Origin: an uncultured Helicobacter sp.
GTDB taxonomy: Bacteria; Campylobacterota; Campylobacteria; Campylobacterales; Helicobacteraceae
Assembly: GCA_949299115.1 (NCBI GenBank)
Contig: CASFZH010000007.1
Coordinates: 1-64,000, forward strand
Direction of reading: 5' to 3'
DNA: 64,000 nucleotides
A program made the position numbers and the translations under genes. This document shows, piece by piece, positions 10,215 through 19,928 of the stretch (position 1 is the stretch's first letter; the number at the start of each line of letters is the position of its first letter). The notes beneath the pieces are model-generated. The model was not told the origin of the DNA, ran no database searches, and saw nothing but the letters and a program-made list of their open reading frames with translations.

Positions 10215-11040
10215 TATTCATAATCCCGAATGTTTCTTCTGCCTATACAAAAGTTATTGTCTTTGCTATGACATACAGAGTGCATAGGTATAGCCACTTT
10301 TTTGACAAAACTCTTGCAAATTTGTGTCATTTTTCCCTTCAGGATAACAAAATATGTTTATTTCTTGCTGCACTACATTCTCTAAATACACTTTAGAATC
10401 TCGTATCTCACATTCAGAATCTTGTATATGAAAATATAAATCTCGATGTATCATAGAATGGGAAGCAATAGTAGCGATATTTGAGAGCTCTTTAAGTTCT
10501 TCTTTGCATAAAAAGACATCATAGAGATTCACAAAAGGAGCAAAATGCACAGAGAATTTTTGCAATGTAGCCGATGAAGTTTGATTATAAAGCCGCTTAA
10601 GTATTTCAATATCACTTAACAAACTTGATTCTACATCTTTTGAAATTTGTTTTTTATTTATTGAATCAAGAAATTCAAACATTTCTTGCAGTTTATCTTT
10701 TGCTAACGCATAGATTATATCCATACCACTGTGTAATTGCAACAGCGTATTACCTGCATTAATGGCAAAAATCAAAGATTCTTTTTGTATACCTTGTGTG
10801 CTAAAATCCTTCATAAGTTGTCTTGCTACCCATAAATGCTCTTTAAATCCATCATCAAAGCTTAGACAAAAAAAACTGATTTGGATTTTCTAAACATTGT
10901 TGCAAACTACCAAATTTAAGCCCATTTTTAAGATTTCTAATGATAATATCTTTTAGTTTCTCATAGCCTATGACCATTTTTCTATCAAAATATAATGGTA
11001 AAATAGCTTGGTTATAGTCATATAAAACTCGATGAATCAT
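10214..11040 (-). pseudogene. polysaccharide deacetylase (NodB-type), frameshifted twice
   Basis: From the ATG at 11040 (MIHRVLYDYNQ) the frame is open to a run of eight A on the + strand (10868-10875). With one base fewer the product would continue FFCLSFDDGFKEHLW, which contains the SFDDGF metal-binding motif of NodB deacetylases. The next segment includes SHSMIHRDL (second metal motif) and FCYPEGKNDTNL. A second shift near 10265 is needed to reach SKDNNFCIGRRNIRDYE and a TAA that overlaps the ATG of the fucosyltransferase gene. That overlap supports this as the ancestral end. The N-terminal part is fused in frame with the end of the dehydrogenase upstream, so the true start is uncertain. 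Confidence 0.75.
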
Positions 11041-11899
11041 GAAGATATTTGGCGGATTAGATTTTCTTAGTGTAGTATTGACATCTTGTGCATTTTGCAA
11101 GAAATTTGCCTCATAACCGTGTTCTTTTGCACACATTATAATGCCAGATAGGTCCTTTGGCAGACATTCCCGCCAAAGCAAAATGGTTTATCTTGATTAT
11201 AGATGAGGGTATGGAGTTTGTTTATCCTATTGTCTTTTAGCCAGAGTTCTCGCACTTTTGTATACTCTGTATTAAAATGTTTGCAAAGATTATAACATTC
11301 ATTACAAAAATAATCTTTGTAGCAAAATATGTGTTTTCCATATATTTGCAGATTTCAGCACTTAGAGAATCTGTTTGGATATATTCTTTTGTGGGACCTG
11401 CGACAAGAATATAATACTCTATCACTTCACTTGTGTCTTTATCCTTGCCACCAAAAATAAAATATGGTACTTTTATTACTTCCTTATGAAAATTATAAGG
11501 ATAAGGGAGATAATAGATTGATTTGCCGATATATTCCGGGCTAAAGACAAGTCGCAAATGTGGGTATTTTTTAGAAAAATTGTTAGTACTTTTGGGAGGA
11601 ATAGTTGATTTAATAAGCACAAGTTTTTCTCCTTGTATTGTTGCTAATACATTATCAACATTCTCTATATTTGTGCTTCCATATTCCTTAGATGGTGTAT
11701 TGACACAAATCACTATCAAATGAAGATTCTGGCTATCAGTATTCAAGTTATTTGTATGTCTGATATTGATTTTTTCTTGTTGGGCTTCGTGTATTTTTTC
11801 TTCATTATTATCATATACATAAATCTCATAGTGATTCTTAAAAAATTCATAAAATGCCCTACCAACATAGCCATACCCAATAATGCCAATTTTTTTCAT
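11041..11899 (-). pseudogene. short UDP-glucose/GDP-mannose dehydrogenase-like gene, frameshifted twice
   Basis: The N-terminal part has the NAD-binding IGIIGYGYVGRAF, then VICVNTPSK, VLIKSTIPPKST and FSPEYI. Nucleotide-sugar dehydrogenases of this kind oxidise a hexose to a uronic acid. The frame breaks at an A5 run on the + strand (11306-11310); one more base would read FCNECYNLCKHFNTEYTK. A second break is at a CCC on the + strand (11169-11171); a fourth base restores FGGECLPKDLSG, which holds the catalytic Cys. The protein lacks the usual third domain and merges with the deacetylase frame. The start at 11899 has a GGA site and follows the upstream gene by 11 bases. Confidence 0.75.
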
Positions 11900-11910
11900 A
11901 TTTTTTCCTG

Positions 11911-13764
11911 TTATATTTTATCTTTTACAAGCTCGAATGCTAAGAGATTGGAGTATTGCACAATACTATTTTGCATTCCTTCATTGCTTTGATAGATTGC
12001 CTTAATAGAAAGATGATATTTTGCGAATAAACTTTCATAAAAATGCAAGGGTCTGTGCGTTTCTGTACGAATATTTTGTGTGGAGTGAATCTTTTTTTTA
12101 TAGCTGACTATTTTTGAGTAAAGAAACTGTTTTGTATCAAGATATTTTTCTTAACTTGTGCAATTACAATGACTAAAAAGAGGATTGCAAATCATAACAA
12201 CAAGATATTTTTTGCTTAAAAGAATGCAGTTTTTTAATACAGATTCTAACTTTTTATCATCTTCAATTGTACATAAAACAAGCGAACAAAGCACTGAATC
12301 AAAACAGGTTTTGTTGTCTATGAGATTTTGTATTTGCGATTCATCATCAAAATATGTTATGTGGTTAAAATTATTTTTATATTTGAAAAATAAATTTGTA
12401 TCGATATCAAAGGCAGTGATATTTTTTCTCAAAGATTCTCGTAAGAATTTGGCAACACCACCGTGTCCGCAATCATAATCAAAAATACTTTGTATTACAT
12501 TCTTTGCATAGATTTTTGTAAGGAGCAAATGCTGCGTATTGCCCACACATTTTCTAAAATCTTTATAGAGTGAATCTATATCTGTATTTTGCTTATTAGT
12601 CTCTAAAAAATCTTTTATTCTAGTAAAATCACAGGAATGATTGAGTGGGCTTAAAAAATATTTTATATTCTCTATTTGAGCAAGAAAATCTTGCAACACA
12701 TAAATCGCAAATACTCTACGACAAAAAGATTCAAAAAAATCTTGCTCAAATACTACTAAATCTCTGCCAATATCACAAACAAACAAATTTCCTTTAGAAT
12801 CTACAACCAAATTCTGTGGAGATATGTCTGTATGCACAATTTTATGGGTATAAAATACATTGAGTAAAGCAATGTAGGCTTCTTTTATTGTAGGTACAAA
12901 TTTTTGTGTATTGTGATATGGATAAGTGAGGATTAAAGATTCTCTTAAAGATTCTTGAGACGGCTTATAATACACCTCAAAGCTATAAGGGGAATTACGA
13001 CAATGGTAGGACAAAGAACGTAAATGTAAATACGTATGCAATATATCTTTATGTGGTTTAAAAACTTTAAATACCTTATCTTGTCCATCTAGCTTTGCTA
13101 CAAAACAATACCCCTCACCACCAAAACCCAAATATTTTATATTTTTATCTTGTAGGCTAAATTTGTTAGCAAGTGTCTGCAAGGCTTTTGTTTTAGAGCC
13201 TATGTCTTTAATGCTTTCAAAGCTTTTGTCATAAAATTGAAGTTTTGTTTGCAAGATATTTAGGACATCGCTGATATTTTCTGCTTTAAAGATTATATCA
13301 TTGCGTCTTTTATCTAATTGCATATTGGCAAGCTTTCCAGACCAACCAATATCGCCTAATGCGATAATGAGCTTTTGTAGCTGCCATGCTAAAGAGACTT
13401 CATTGAGACTTCCAGCCCCACCACCAAGCATAATCACTGCCTTTGCTATGCTTACTAAGGTAATATTTCGTCCTATGTCGAAACCAACAGGTAAGGCAAT
13501 ATCAACAAATTCGTTAGCTTGTTTGCTGTTATAATTTGGCAAGATTCCCAAAATACAGCCTTTTTTATAATGCTTGGAATCTCTAGCACCTTGTGATACA
13601 TCTTGCATAACACCAAGTCCACCTGTGGCAATTATATAACCATCATCAACTAAGCTTTTACCTAAATCATAGCCAAGACTACAAATTGTCTTTTGTGAAA
13701 TTTCATCTAAAAAATCATAATTTGCATAACCAATAATAGCAATAATTTTATTTTTATGAGGCAT
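11911..13764 (-). pseudogene. TIGR00725/LOG-like domain + protein kinase-like domain + SAM methyltransferase fusion, nonsense codon
   Basis: Three domains occur in one frame. Residues 1-185 form a LOG/TIGR00725 Rossmann fold (GYDLGKSLVDDGYIIATGG, VIMLGGGAGSLNE). Residues 205-400 are a kinase-like fold with FGGEGYCFVAKL, an FKVFK lysine, the catalytic VHTDISPQNL and CDIG in place of DFG. Residues 420-617 are a class I methyltransferase with DYDCGHGGVAKFL and a VLCSLVL loop. A TAA at 12151-12153 stops translation after residue 537. The same frame then continues for 79 codons with the normal end of a methyltransferase, to a TAA at 11911. The dehydrogenase gene starts 11 bases later, so the ancestral stop is the distal one. 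The role is probably in glycan synthesis, judged from neighbours only. Confidence 0.8.
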
Positions 13765-14118
13765 TTCTTATTACCTTATGTTTAAAAAACATTGTATAAA
13801 AAAAACAAAGTCAAGGTATCTTGAAGCCATAATGGACTTGGAGTGAAAGCGTACAATGTATCACGACAAGATTAGGAAGCAAAACAAATAATTCTATAAA
13901 ATACATTAATCACAATATTTCAGTTTTAAATGGGAGTATAAAAACGCTCCCATTTATCGTACTTTTTAAGCACTCGATACACTACACTTTGAAATAAACG
14001 CTCCTTTATAAATTTGCAAGGCAAGTTTAGAATCTACGATTGCATTGAGTTTGTGTTTACTTTAACCTTCTTGCATTTGTGTGGTTTATAATGATATAAT
14101 ACGCAAAAAAGATGAGGA
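13765..14118. other. divergent intergenic region between decayed glycan operon and dnd operon
   Basis: Probably holds promoters for both directions. The only clear structure is the inverted repeat at 13927-13956. No reading frame of note. Confidence 0.5.
13927..13956. promoter_or_regulatory. 10-bp perfect inverted repeat upstream of dnd operon
   Basis: TAAATGGGAG and CTCCCATTTA face each other across a 10-base spacer. The hairpin is about 170 bases upstream of dndC. It has no long T run after it, so it is a poor terminator. It could be an operator or a weak two-way terminator. Confidence 0.45.
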
Positions 14119-14127
14119 ATGAGTTTA

Positions 14128-16013
14128 ATGTCTATTACTATTCAAATGCCAACGGGGCTATCTCTTATACAAACACAACGTCTAGGCTTAGACTCATTTT
14201 ACCTCATCGATATACGCTCATCTCAATCTTACCAAGCTAACCATATACCAGATTCGTATAATCTGCAAACTCAAAGTCAAATCTTGCAATTTTTAGATGA
14301 AAAAGGCACAGCAAAGCCACTTTTGCTTGTGTGCTTTAGTAGCCACAAAGCACAAAAAATGGCAAAAGAAATCGCTAAAAACACAAAGGCTACAGTCCAT
14401 TATTTGGACTGTGGCATTATGGAGCTCGCCGAAAGCTTCCATAGAGAGACGACGTCCCTTATGTCTTCCCTCGATGTTTCTTCTGATACTTCTATTCTTG
14501 ATACTTCTATTTTTGTAACACACCAAGATTCACACAATACGGAATTAACGCAAAAGACAGAATCGACACAATATAACATAGCCCAACAAAATCCTGCTTT
14601 AAGCCCACTAGAAAAATCCATTAGAAAAGATTATCAGCAAAGCTCACAAGGCAATGTTACCCCCCCCCCCCGTTAGTAGAAAAAACTCTCAAAGAAATAG
14701 AATCTAAATATCTCTCAAGCACAAAAGCTTTTGTCATTGCCTTTAGCGGGGGAAAAGATTCTACTTGTGTGTTGCAACTTTTCTATGAAATGCTTCTTAG
14801 TCTCCCACTGCATAAAAGACGTCCCAGCTTTGTCCTGTGTTCTAATACTTTGGTAGAAGCTCCACATATAGAGAAATTTATGAAGTCTGTTTTAGATTCT
14901 ATTAATGCCCATGCTAAAGCCCATAATATCCCCCTTGAAGTCATCGAGGTAAAGCCTAACCTTAAAGATGACTTTTGGGTCAATCTCATTGGTAAAGGCT
15001 ATCCCAGCCCTACACGTACCTTTAGATGGTGTACCGATAGACTTAAAATCACACCAGCTAAACAGACTATCGCTACAATAACTAAGCAATTTGGCAGCGT
15101 GATTCTTTGTCTTGGGACAAGAAAACAAGAATCGAGTAATCGTAAAAAATCTATGGAAAAGCGAATCCTAACTGCTGATGGCTATTCTCTGCACCATGAC
15201 TTTCCAGACACACTCTGTTATTCACCCATTGCCGAATGGAGTACCGATGACGTATGGGCATATCTCATCTCACACAAACCCAAATGGGATAAAGATCATA
15301 GTGAACTCTTTAGGCTCTATGCTAAGGCAAGTGGCGATGAATGTCAATTTATCACAGATTTATCACAGAGTAGTTGTGGTGGTTCACGTTTTGGTTGCTG
15401 GGTATGTACGGTAGTGAGTGAAGACAAATCTATGCGTGGTTTTATAGAAAGTGGTGAGGAGAATCTGAAGTCCCTGCATGATTTTAGAAATTATATCAAA
15501 GTCTTAAGGGAAGATTCTAAAGCTAGGGCGGATTATGGACGCAATGGGAGAGCAGTCTATAAAGTCGGAGCTTTGGGTCCATTTTTAAGTCATATCCGTC
15601 TTGAGATATTGCACAAACTCTTACAAACCGAGCAAGAGTTTATAAAAAATGGTGGTAGTGAAATCATTACAGATTCTCAAATCTTAGCCATTCAAAATGA
15701 ATGGGACACAGATTTTGACTTTAATAAAAGTGCCATTAGAATCGCACAAAAATTTCATAGATTACAGGAGATTGGTATGCAAGAGACTGGTTTTATAAAA
15801 GCAAAAGTATTGCATAAAGAGATTTTAGAGGAAGTAGCTAATAAAGAGCTAGATTCTAAAACATTAGAGAGTTTTATCGCAAAAGCTATTGAGATTTATA
15901 ATAACGCAAACACGAAAGGCACAAATAACGTATATCAGCAAATCACACAAGAGATACAAAAGCTTCTTAGTGATAAAACAGCAAAGTCTAGTATTGCAAC
16001 AATGGAGGCGTGA
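14128..16013 (+). CDS. dndC: rhodanese-DndC fusion, DNA phosphorothioation sulfurtransferase, phase-variable (OFF as read)
   Basis: Residues 1-105 form a rhodanese domain (YLIDIRSSQSYQANHIPDS, then VCFSSHKAQKMA with the catalytic Cys). A linker leads to a C12 tract at 14660-14671, after which the frame ends at TAG (14674-14676). With 13 or 10 C the frame continues as TPPPPLVEKTLKEIESK into a full DndC: PP-loop SGGKDST, DDFWVNLIGKGYPSPTRTFRWC, LGTRKQESSNR, and the cluster cysteines in SSCGGSRFGCWVCTVV. DndC activates DNA with ATP and inserts sulfur into the backbone. In the OFF state the PP-loop lies downstream of the stop. The start at 14128 fits the GAGGA site better than the ATG at 14119. 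The rhodanese part may supply the persulfide normally given by DndA/IscS (inference). The stop overlaps dndD. Confidence 0.88.
14660..14671 (+). repeat. C12 homopolymer tract in dndC (phase-variation switch)
   Basis: Twelve C in a row between the rhodanese and PP-loop coding parts, followed by GTTAG. This length is out of frame. 13 or 10 C joins the two domains. On the G-rich strand it is preceded by AAC, as are the other four tracts of the window. Confidence 0.93.
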
Positions 16014-18028
16014 TGTTTATCACAAAAGTAATCTTATGCAATCTCTTTGCATATTATGGCGAGGTTAGCGTAGAGTTTGTATGGCAAGATTCTAAGAATT
16101 TGTATTGTATTTATGGAGATAATGGCTGTGGGAAAACAAGCTTTATCCGCTGTGCAAAACTCCTCTTTTTAGGTACGGGTTTGGAAGATAGGAGGCTACC
16201 GCCCATCATTGAACGATTTCACAAAAATAAATTAACACCCCATCATTTTATCAAGGGTAACTCTGAATGGAGAGGAATTTTAAACACTAATGCCTACAAT
16301 GAGGCTAAAGAGGAATATTACATTTGCTTTGAGGGCGAAATAGAGGGCAGAGATTTTTCTCTTAAACGAAGCTGGGAGAATGTCTTCACACCACAAATAC
16401 AAGAGAATCTCTATCTAAAAATTGGTACCAAATCCTATCATAATGAGGAAGCTCAAAATAAAATCGATACGATTGTGCCGCCAAATTTTGTCGAATTTTT
16501 CTTTTTTGATGGCGAAGAGATTGAGAGCATTAGCGATAATCTACGCACAAAATTGCGTGAGAAAATCGAGGAAATACTCCAAATCAAGCCTTTGGATATA
16601 ATCCTTAAGCAAATTGATTCTTATAAAAAAGAGTTAAGCACTAATGAATCGCAAAACAAGGAGTTAAAACACACATTGCAACAAAAGAGGCACGATAAAG
16701 AAGGATTAGAGAGTGATTTAGCCTATAACCAAGAAAAATTGTTTGGAATAGAAAAGGATTTGCAAGAATGTCAAGAGGAGATTTTGCAAATACATCACAA
16801 TATACAAAAACTTGCAATGAGTGCGAGTAAAGAAAGAGAGGATCTTATCTCCCAAAAAGATAGCTTTGATGAAAAGATTGCCACTATTAAAGAAGAAAGC
16901 CTTAAAGAGAATCTCAAAGCTGTGGTGTTTGTAAGCAATGGGGCTTTACTGCAAGAGTTAGAAAAAGAGATAGAATCTTTGCAAAACAGCAAACAAAAGG
17001 GTGATATAGAAGCACTTCAGAGGCTTATGCCAGAGATTAGGGAAATCACTCACAAAGAGACTGAGAATAGCCTTAGAAATCTAAAACCAGAAATTCTTCA
17101 AGAACTTAAAAAACGTTTTGATTCTATCCTTGACTCTCTCCCACAAAAGCTAGAATCTCAAAGCTTTGCAAACTCTTATATCCCTAAAAATTATCTTATG
17201 CCTTTAAGAGAATCTCTAGTGCGATTGCAAAGTTATCATCTACAAAAAGACATCGCTACTATCAAAGAAAGTAAGCAAAAAGTACAAAAAATCAATGAGG
17301 AGTTAGATAGGTTGTGCGATGATGATTCTACAAAAGCCGAGCGAGAGAGTTTAGAAAAAGCATTACAAGAGAAGCAAAATCAAAGACAAGAGAAAGAAAA
17401 GCAAAAAGAAGGAATAAGAGACACACTTAAAGATATAGAATCCAAAAAGGAACAAATAGAAAAAGACATCTATAATCTGGAGCAAAACATCAACACCGAG
17501 CGAATCGACCATAAACTACGTCTTTTAGAGAGTCTCAAGGAAAGCATACAAGGTTACAAAAGTCGTCTTATCCCTAAGCTTAGGGAGGAATTACGTTCTC
17601 TTATCTTAGAGAATTATCTCAAGCTTTTGCCTAATGGCAATATCAGAGACATAGAAATTAGCAAAGAGTTTGAAATAACCCTCAAAGATAGCAATAATCA
17701 AAATATTATTATCGCTAATCAAAGCAGCGGACAAAAGCAGATTCTAGCCACAGCGATTATATGGGCTTTAAGTAAACTCTCACATTCCCAAATTCCTTTT
17801 ATTATGGATACGCCCCTAAGTCGCATAGACCCTACTAATCGCTCTAAAATTATTAAGGAATTTTATAAGCAAGATTCTCAAGTCATCGTACTACCGCATG
17901 GCGGGGAAATGGGTAAGCAGGAATATGAATTTGCTAAACCCAATCTAGCAGGACTCTATAAAATACATAATACTGATAGTAGCAGCTATGCTACTATCAA
18001 AAAGGCTATGATTGAAGAGATATTATAG
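16013..18028 (+). CDS. dndD: DndD, SMC/Rad50-like ATPase of DNA phosphorothioation
   Basis: About 670 residues. The Walker A GDNGCGKTSF lies near residue 37, followed by the DndD-typical FFFFDGEEIESISDN. A long coiled coil (about 190-540) is rich in Glu, Lys and Gln. The ABC signature is QSSGQKQI and Walker B is IPFIMDTPLSRID, with an H-loop region at VIVLPHGGE. DndD is thought to open or nick DNA for DndC-mediated sulfur insertion. The ATG at 16013 overlaps the dndC stop (TGATG) and has GGAGG 4 bases upstream, so translation is coupled. That makes expression partly dependent on the dndC tract: ribosomes stop far upstream in the OFF phase. Confidence 0.9.
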   Translation: MFITKVILCNLFAYYGEVSVEFVWQDSKNLYCIYGDNGCGKTSFIRCAKLLFLGTGLEDRRLPPIIERFHKNKLTPHHFIKGNSEWRGILNTNAYNEAKEEYYICFEGEIEGRDFSLKRSWENVFTPQIQENLYLKIGTKSYHNEEAQNKIDTIVPPNFVEFFFFDGEEIESISDNLRTKLREKIEEILQIKPLDIILKQIDSYKKELSTNESQNKELKHTLQQKRHDKEGLESDLAYNQEKLFGIEKDLQECQEEILQIHHNIQKLAMSASKEREDLISQKDSFDEKIATIKEESLKENLKAVVFVSNGALLQELEKEIESLQNSKQKGDIEALQRLMPEIREITHKETENSLRNLKPEILQELKKRFDSILDSLPQKLESQSFANSYIPKNYLMPLRESLVRLQSYHLQKDIATIKESKQKVQKINEELDRLCDDDSTKAERESLEKALQEKQNQRQEKEKQKEGIRDTLKDIESKKEQIEKDIYNLEQNINTERIDHKLRLLESLKESIQGYKSRLIPKLREELRSLILENYLKLLPNGNIRDIEISKEFEITLKDSNNQNIIIANQSSGQKQILATAIIWALSKLSHSQIPFIMDTPLSRIDPTNRSKIIKEFYKQDSQVIVLPHGGEMGKQEYEFAKPNLAGLYKIHNTDSSSYATIKKAMIEEIL

Positions 18029-18042
18029 GGAGGAGGGCTTGT

Positions 18043-19530
18043 ATGGCAGATTTTCACACCACTAATTTAGAGGAAATGTTAATCGATAGAGTGCGTAAAG
18101 AAGGCTTTGGATATAGTCATGAGAGTGAATTACCAAAATATTTTATCTTACGCATTGCATTGGCTAGGGGCTTGCGATGTCCTAAGATTCCCTTGCGTTC
18201 ACAACAATGGGAATACGAAAAATTAAAAGGTGAGAGAGGTAAAGAATATCGCCTAGAACAAATTACAGGCAAAGGTAAGGATAAAAAAGAGGATATGGAT
18301 GTACTTCTACGTGCTTTTTTGTATATACAGCACAAAGAAGAGCTAGAAAAAGAAGAAAGTAATATTTTCACAGATGAAAAGAAATATCTTGAAATTTTAG
18401 AGAAATACATCAGACGTGGATTGTATGAAATCCAATATTCGTGGAAAAATAAAGATTGTTTTTATCAATGGTGCTTGGATACTCTAGGTTTGCAATCTCA
18501 ACCCTTAGCGGATTCTATTCCCCTGCAAGATTCTAACTCATTATTAAATGAGGAGTATTTTACTAAGTTGCAAGGCTATTTTAGGAAGCTTGGCATTGGT
18601 ATAGACCACATCGATACACAAGATTCTTATAGGCATTACATTTGTAAAATTGCTTTGCAAGATTCTACAAAGATTTCAGCTTTTAAGAAAAATGTAAGGT
18701 TTTTGGGTGAAGAGCTAGGCGTGGCAAATGTCGATTATCAGCAGATTGATGGTGTACCAAGAGGATATTATATTGCTATCCCCAAGCCAAGAGAGCATTG
18801 GCAAACCCTAGGTAAAAGCGACTATGAAAAGGGGTTACAAGAGTTGCAAAAGAAAGCTTATGAGTTGGGAATCTTTGCGGGATATACATTGGAACGTGAG
18901 ATTCTGTGCTTTGATTTAGCTAAAGCCCCTCATCTCTTTGTTGCAGGGACCACAGGAAGTGGCAAAACTTCTTTTTTATGCGTTATGATACACACCCTTT
19001 TAGACACACATACCAATGAGGAGTTAGAAATCATCGTGATTGACCCAAAACACGGGGCGGATTATAAGGAATTTTCAAAAAATGTGCGACTTATTGTGGA
19101 TATGAATGAGACTTGTGCAGTGCTTGATTCGCTTATTGAAAAAATGGAAAATCGCTATACTAAAAAAGCAGAGGGAGAAGAGGACTTTTTGCCGATAGTG
19201 TGTTTTGTCGATGAACTCAATGATTTGGTGGGGCAAGATAAAGAAGCTGAAGCAAAGCTAGAGCGTTTAGCCCAAAAGGCAAGAGCAGCAAAAATTCATC
19301 TTATACTAGGTACTCAGCGACCAGATTCTAAGGTTTTTAGTGGAGCTTTGCGTAGCAATATCCCAAGCCGCATTGCCTTAAAAGTGCAAAAAAGTACAGA
19401 ATCGAAGATTATCCTTGATGAGTTTGGAGCGGAGAATCTACTTGGAACAGGAGATATGCTTGTAAAAATAATAGATTGTAATCAGCCAAAATACGTGTTA
19501 GGAATAGATTCCAAAGAGATTACACATTAA
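18043..19530 (+). CDS. dndE: DndE domain fused to FtsK/HerA-like ATPase
   Basis: Residues 1-150 match DndE: PKYFILRIALARGLRCP, GKEYRLEQITGKGKD, MDVLLRAFLYIQH and LEKYIRRGLYEI. DndE is a small protein of about 110 residues that binds nicked DNA. Here it continues into an FtsK-family motor with Walker A AGTTGSGKTS near residue 307, IDPKHGADYKEF, Walker B LPIVCFVDELNDL, and GTQRPDSKVFSGALRSNIP. The motor may track DNA to modification sites (inference). It is reminiscent of DndH/DptH, but no DndF or DndG is present. An AGGGAGGAGGG site precedes the ATG, 14 bases after dndD. It is the last gene of the operon. Confidence 0.83.
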   Translation: MADFHTTNLEEMLIDRVRKEGFGYSHESELPKYFILRIALARGLRCPKIPLRSQQWEYEKLKGERGKEYRLEQITGKGKDKKEDMDVLLRAFLYIQHKEELEKEESNIFTDEKKYLEILEKYIRRGLYEIQYSWKNKDCFYQWCLDTLGLQSQPLADSIPLQDSNSLLNEEYFTKLQGYFRKLGIGIDHIDTQDSYRHYICKIALQDSTKISAFKKNVRFLGEELGVANVDYQQIDGVPRGYYIAIPKPREHWQTLGKSDYEKGLQELQKKAYELGIFAGYTLEREILCFDLAKAPHLFVAGTTGSGKTSFLCVMIHTLLDTHTNEELEIIVIDPKHGADYKEFSKNVRLIVDMNETCAVLDSLIEKMENRYTKKAEGEEDFLPIVCFVDELNDLVGQDKEAEAKLERLAQKARAAKIHLILGTQRPDSKVFSGALRSNIPSRIALKVQKSTESKIILDEFGAENLLGTGDMLVKIIDCNQPKYVLGIDSKEITH

Positions 19531-19610
19531 ATTGTTATAAAGATACTTGATATTAATGATAGAATCTCTAAAAATCTGATTGAATTAAGAAATTTTGTAG
19601 AGATAAAATT

Positions 19611-19928
19611 ATGGGCAGCTTACAAATGTTTTTTGATTTTTATACAGTTATCTTTGTTTTTATCAGTATCATAATGACATGCTATATCTCAATCTTTGTT
19701 TTAACAATGTTATCAAATTTTTTAAAAATGATATAAAAAGCTTTTGAAAGTAGTTGTGTTTGGTGTATTTACATCATTTTGCTCTTGCTTGGTTTTTCAA
19801 TATTTTTTGCAATTAGGATTAAGCCCTATATCGCCGTAGCATTCCTGCTTATCTTGCCTCTGCTAAATCTTATGATTATTGCGATATTTGTGATAAGATT
19901 TAGGTTTGGAACGGTAGGTATTATGTGA
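19611..19928 (+). pseudogene. small membrane protein with in-frame stop
   Basis: ATG at 19611 starts a 41-residue hydrophobic peptide ending at TAA (19734-19736). In the same frame, 63 more codons without a stop encode two further hydrophobic segments, ending at TGA (19926-19928). The whole would be a 3-helix protein of about 104 residues. Either one gene broken by a nonsense codon, or a small peptide followed by chance. No family is recognised. It lies 80 bases after the dnd operon. Confidence 0.4.

Noticed and set aside
7007-11899. Sequencing error as the sole cause of the frameshifts
   Set aside because: Several lie at short runs (A5, CCC) and two nearby genes have plain nonsense codons, while dozens of other genes are intact. 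It cannot be fully excluded without reads.
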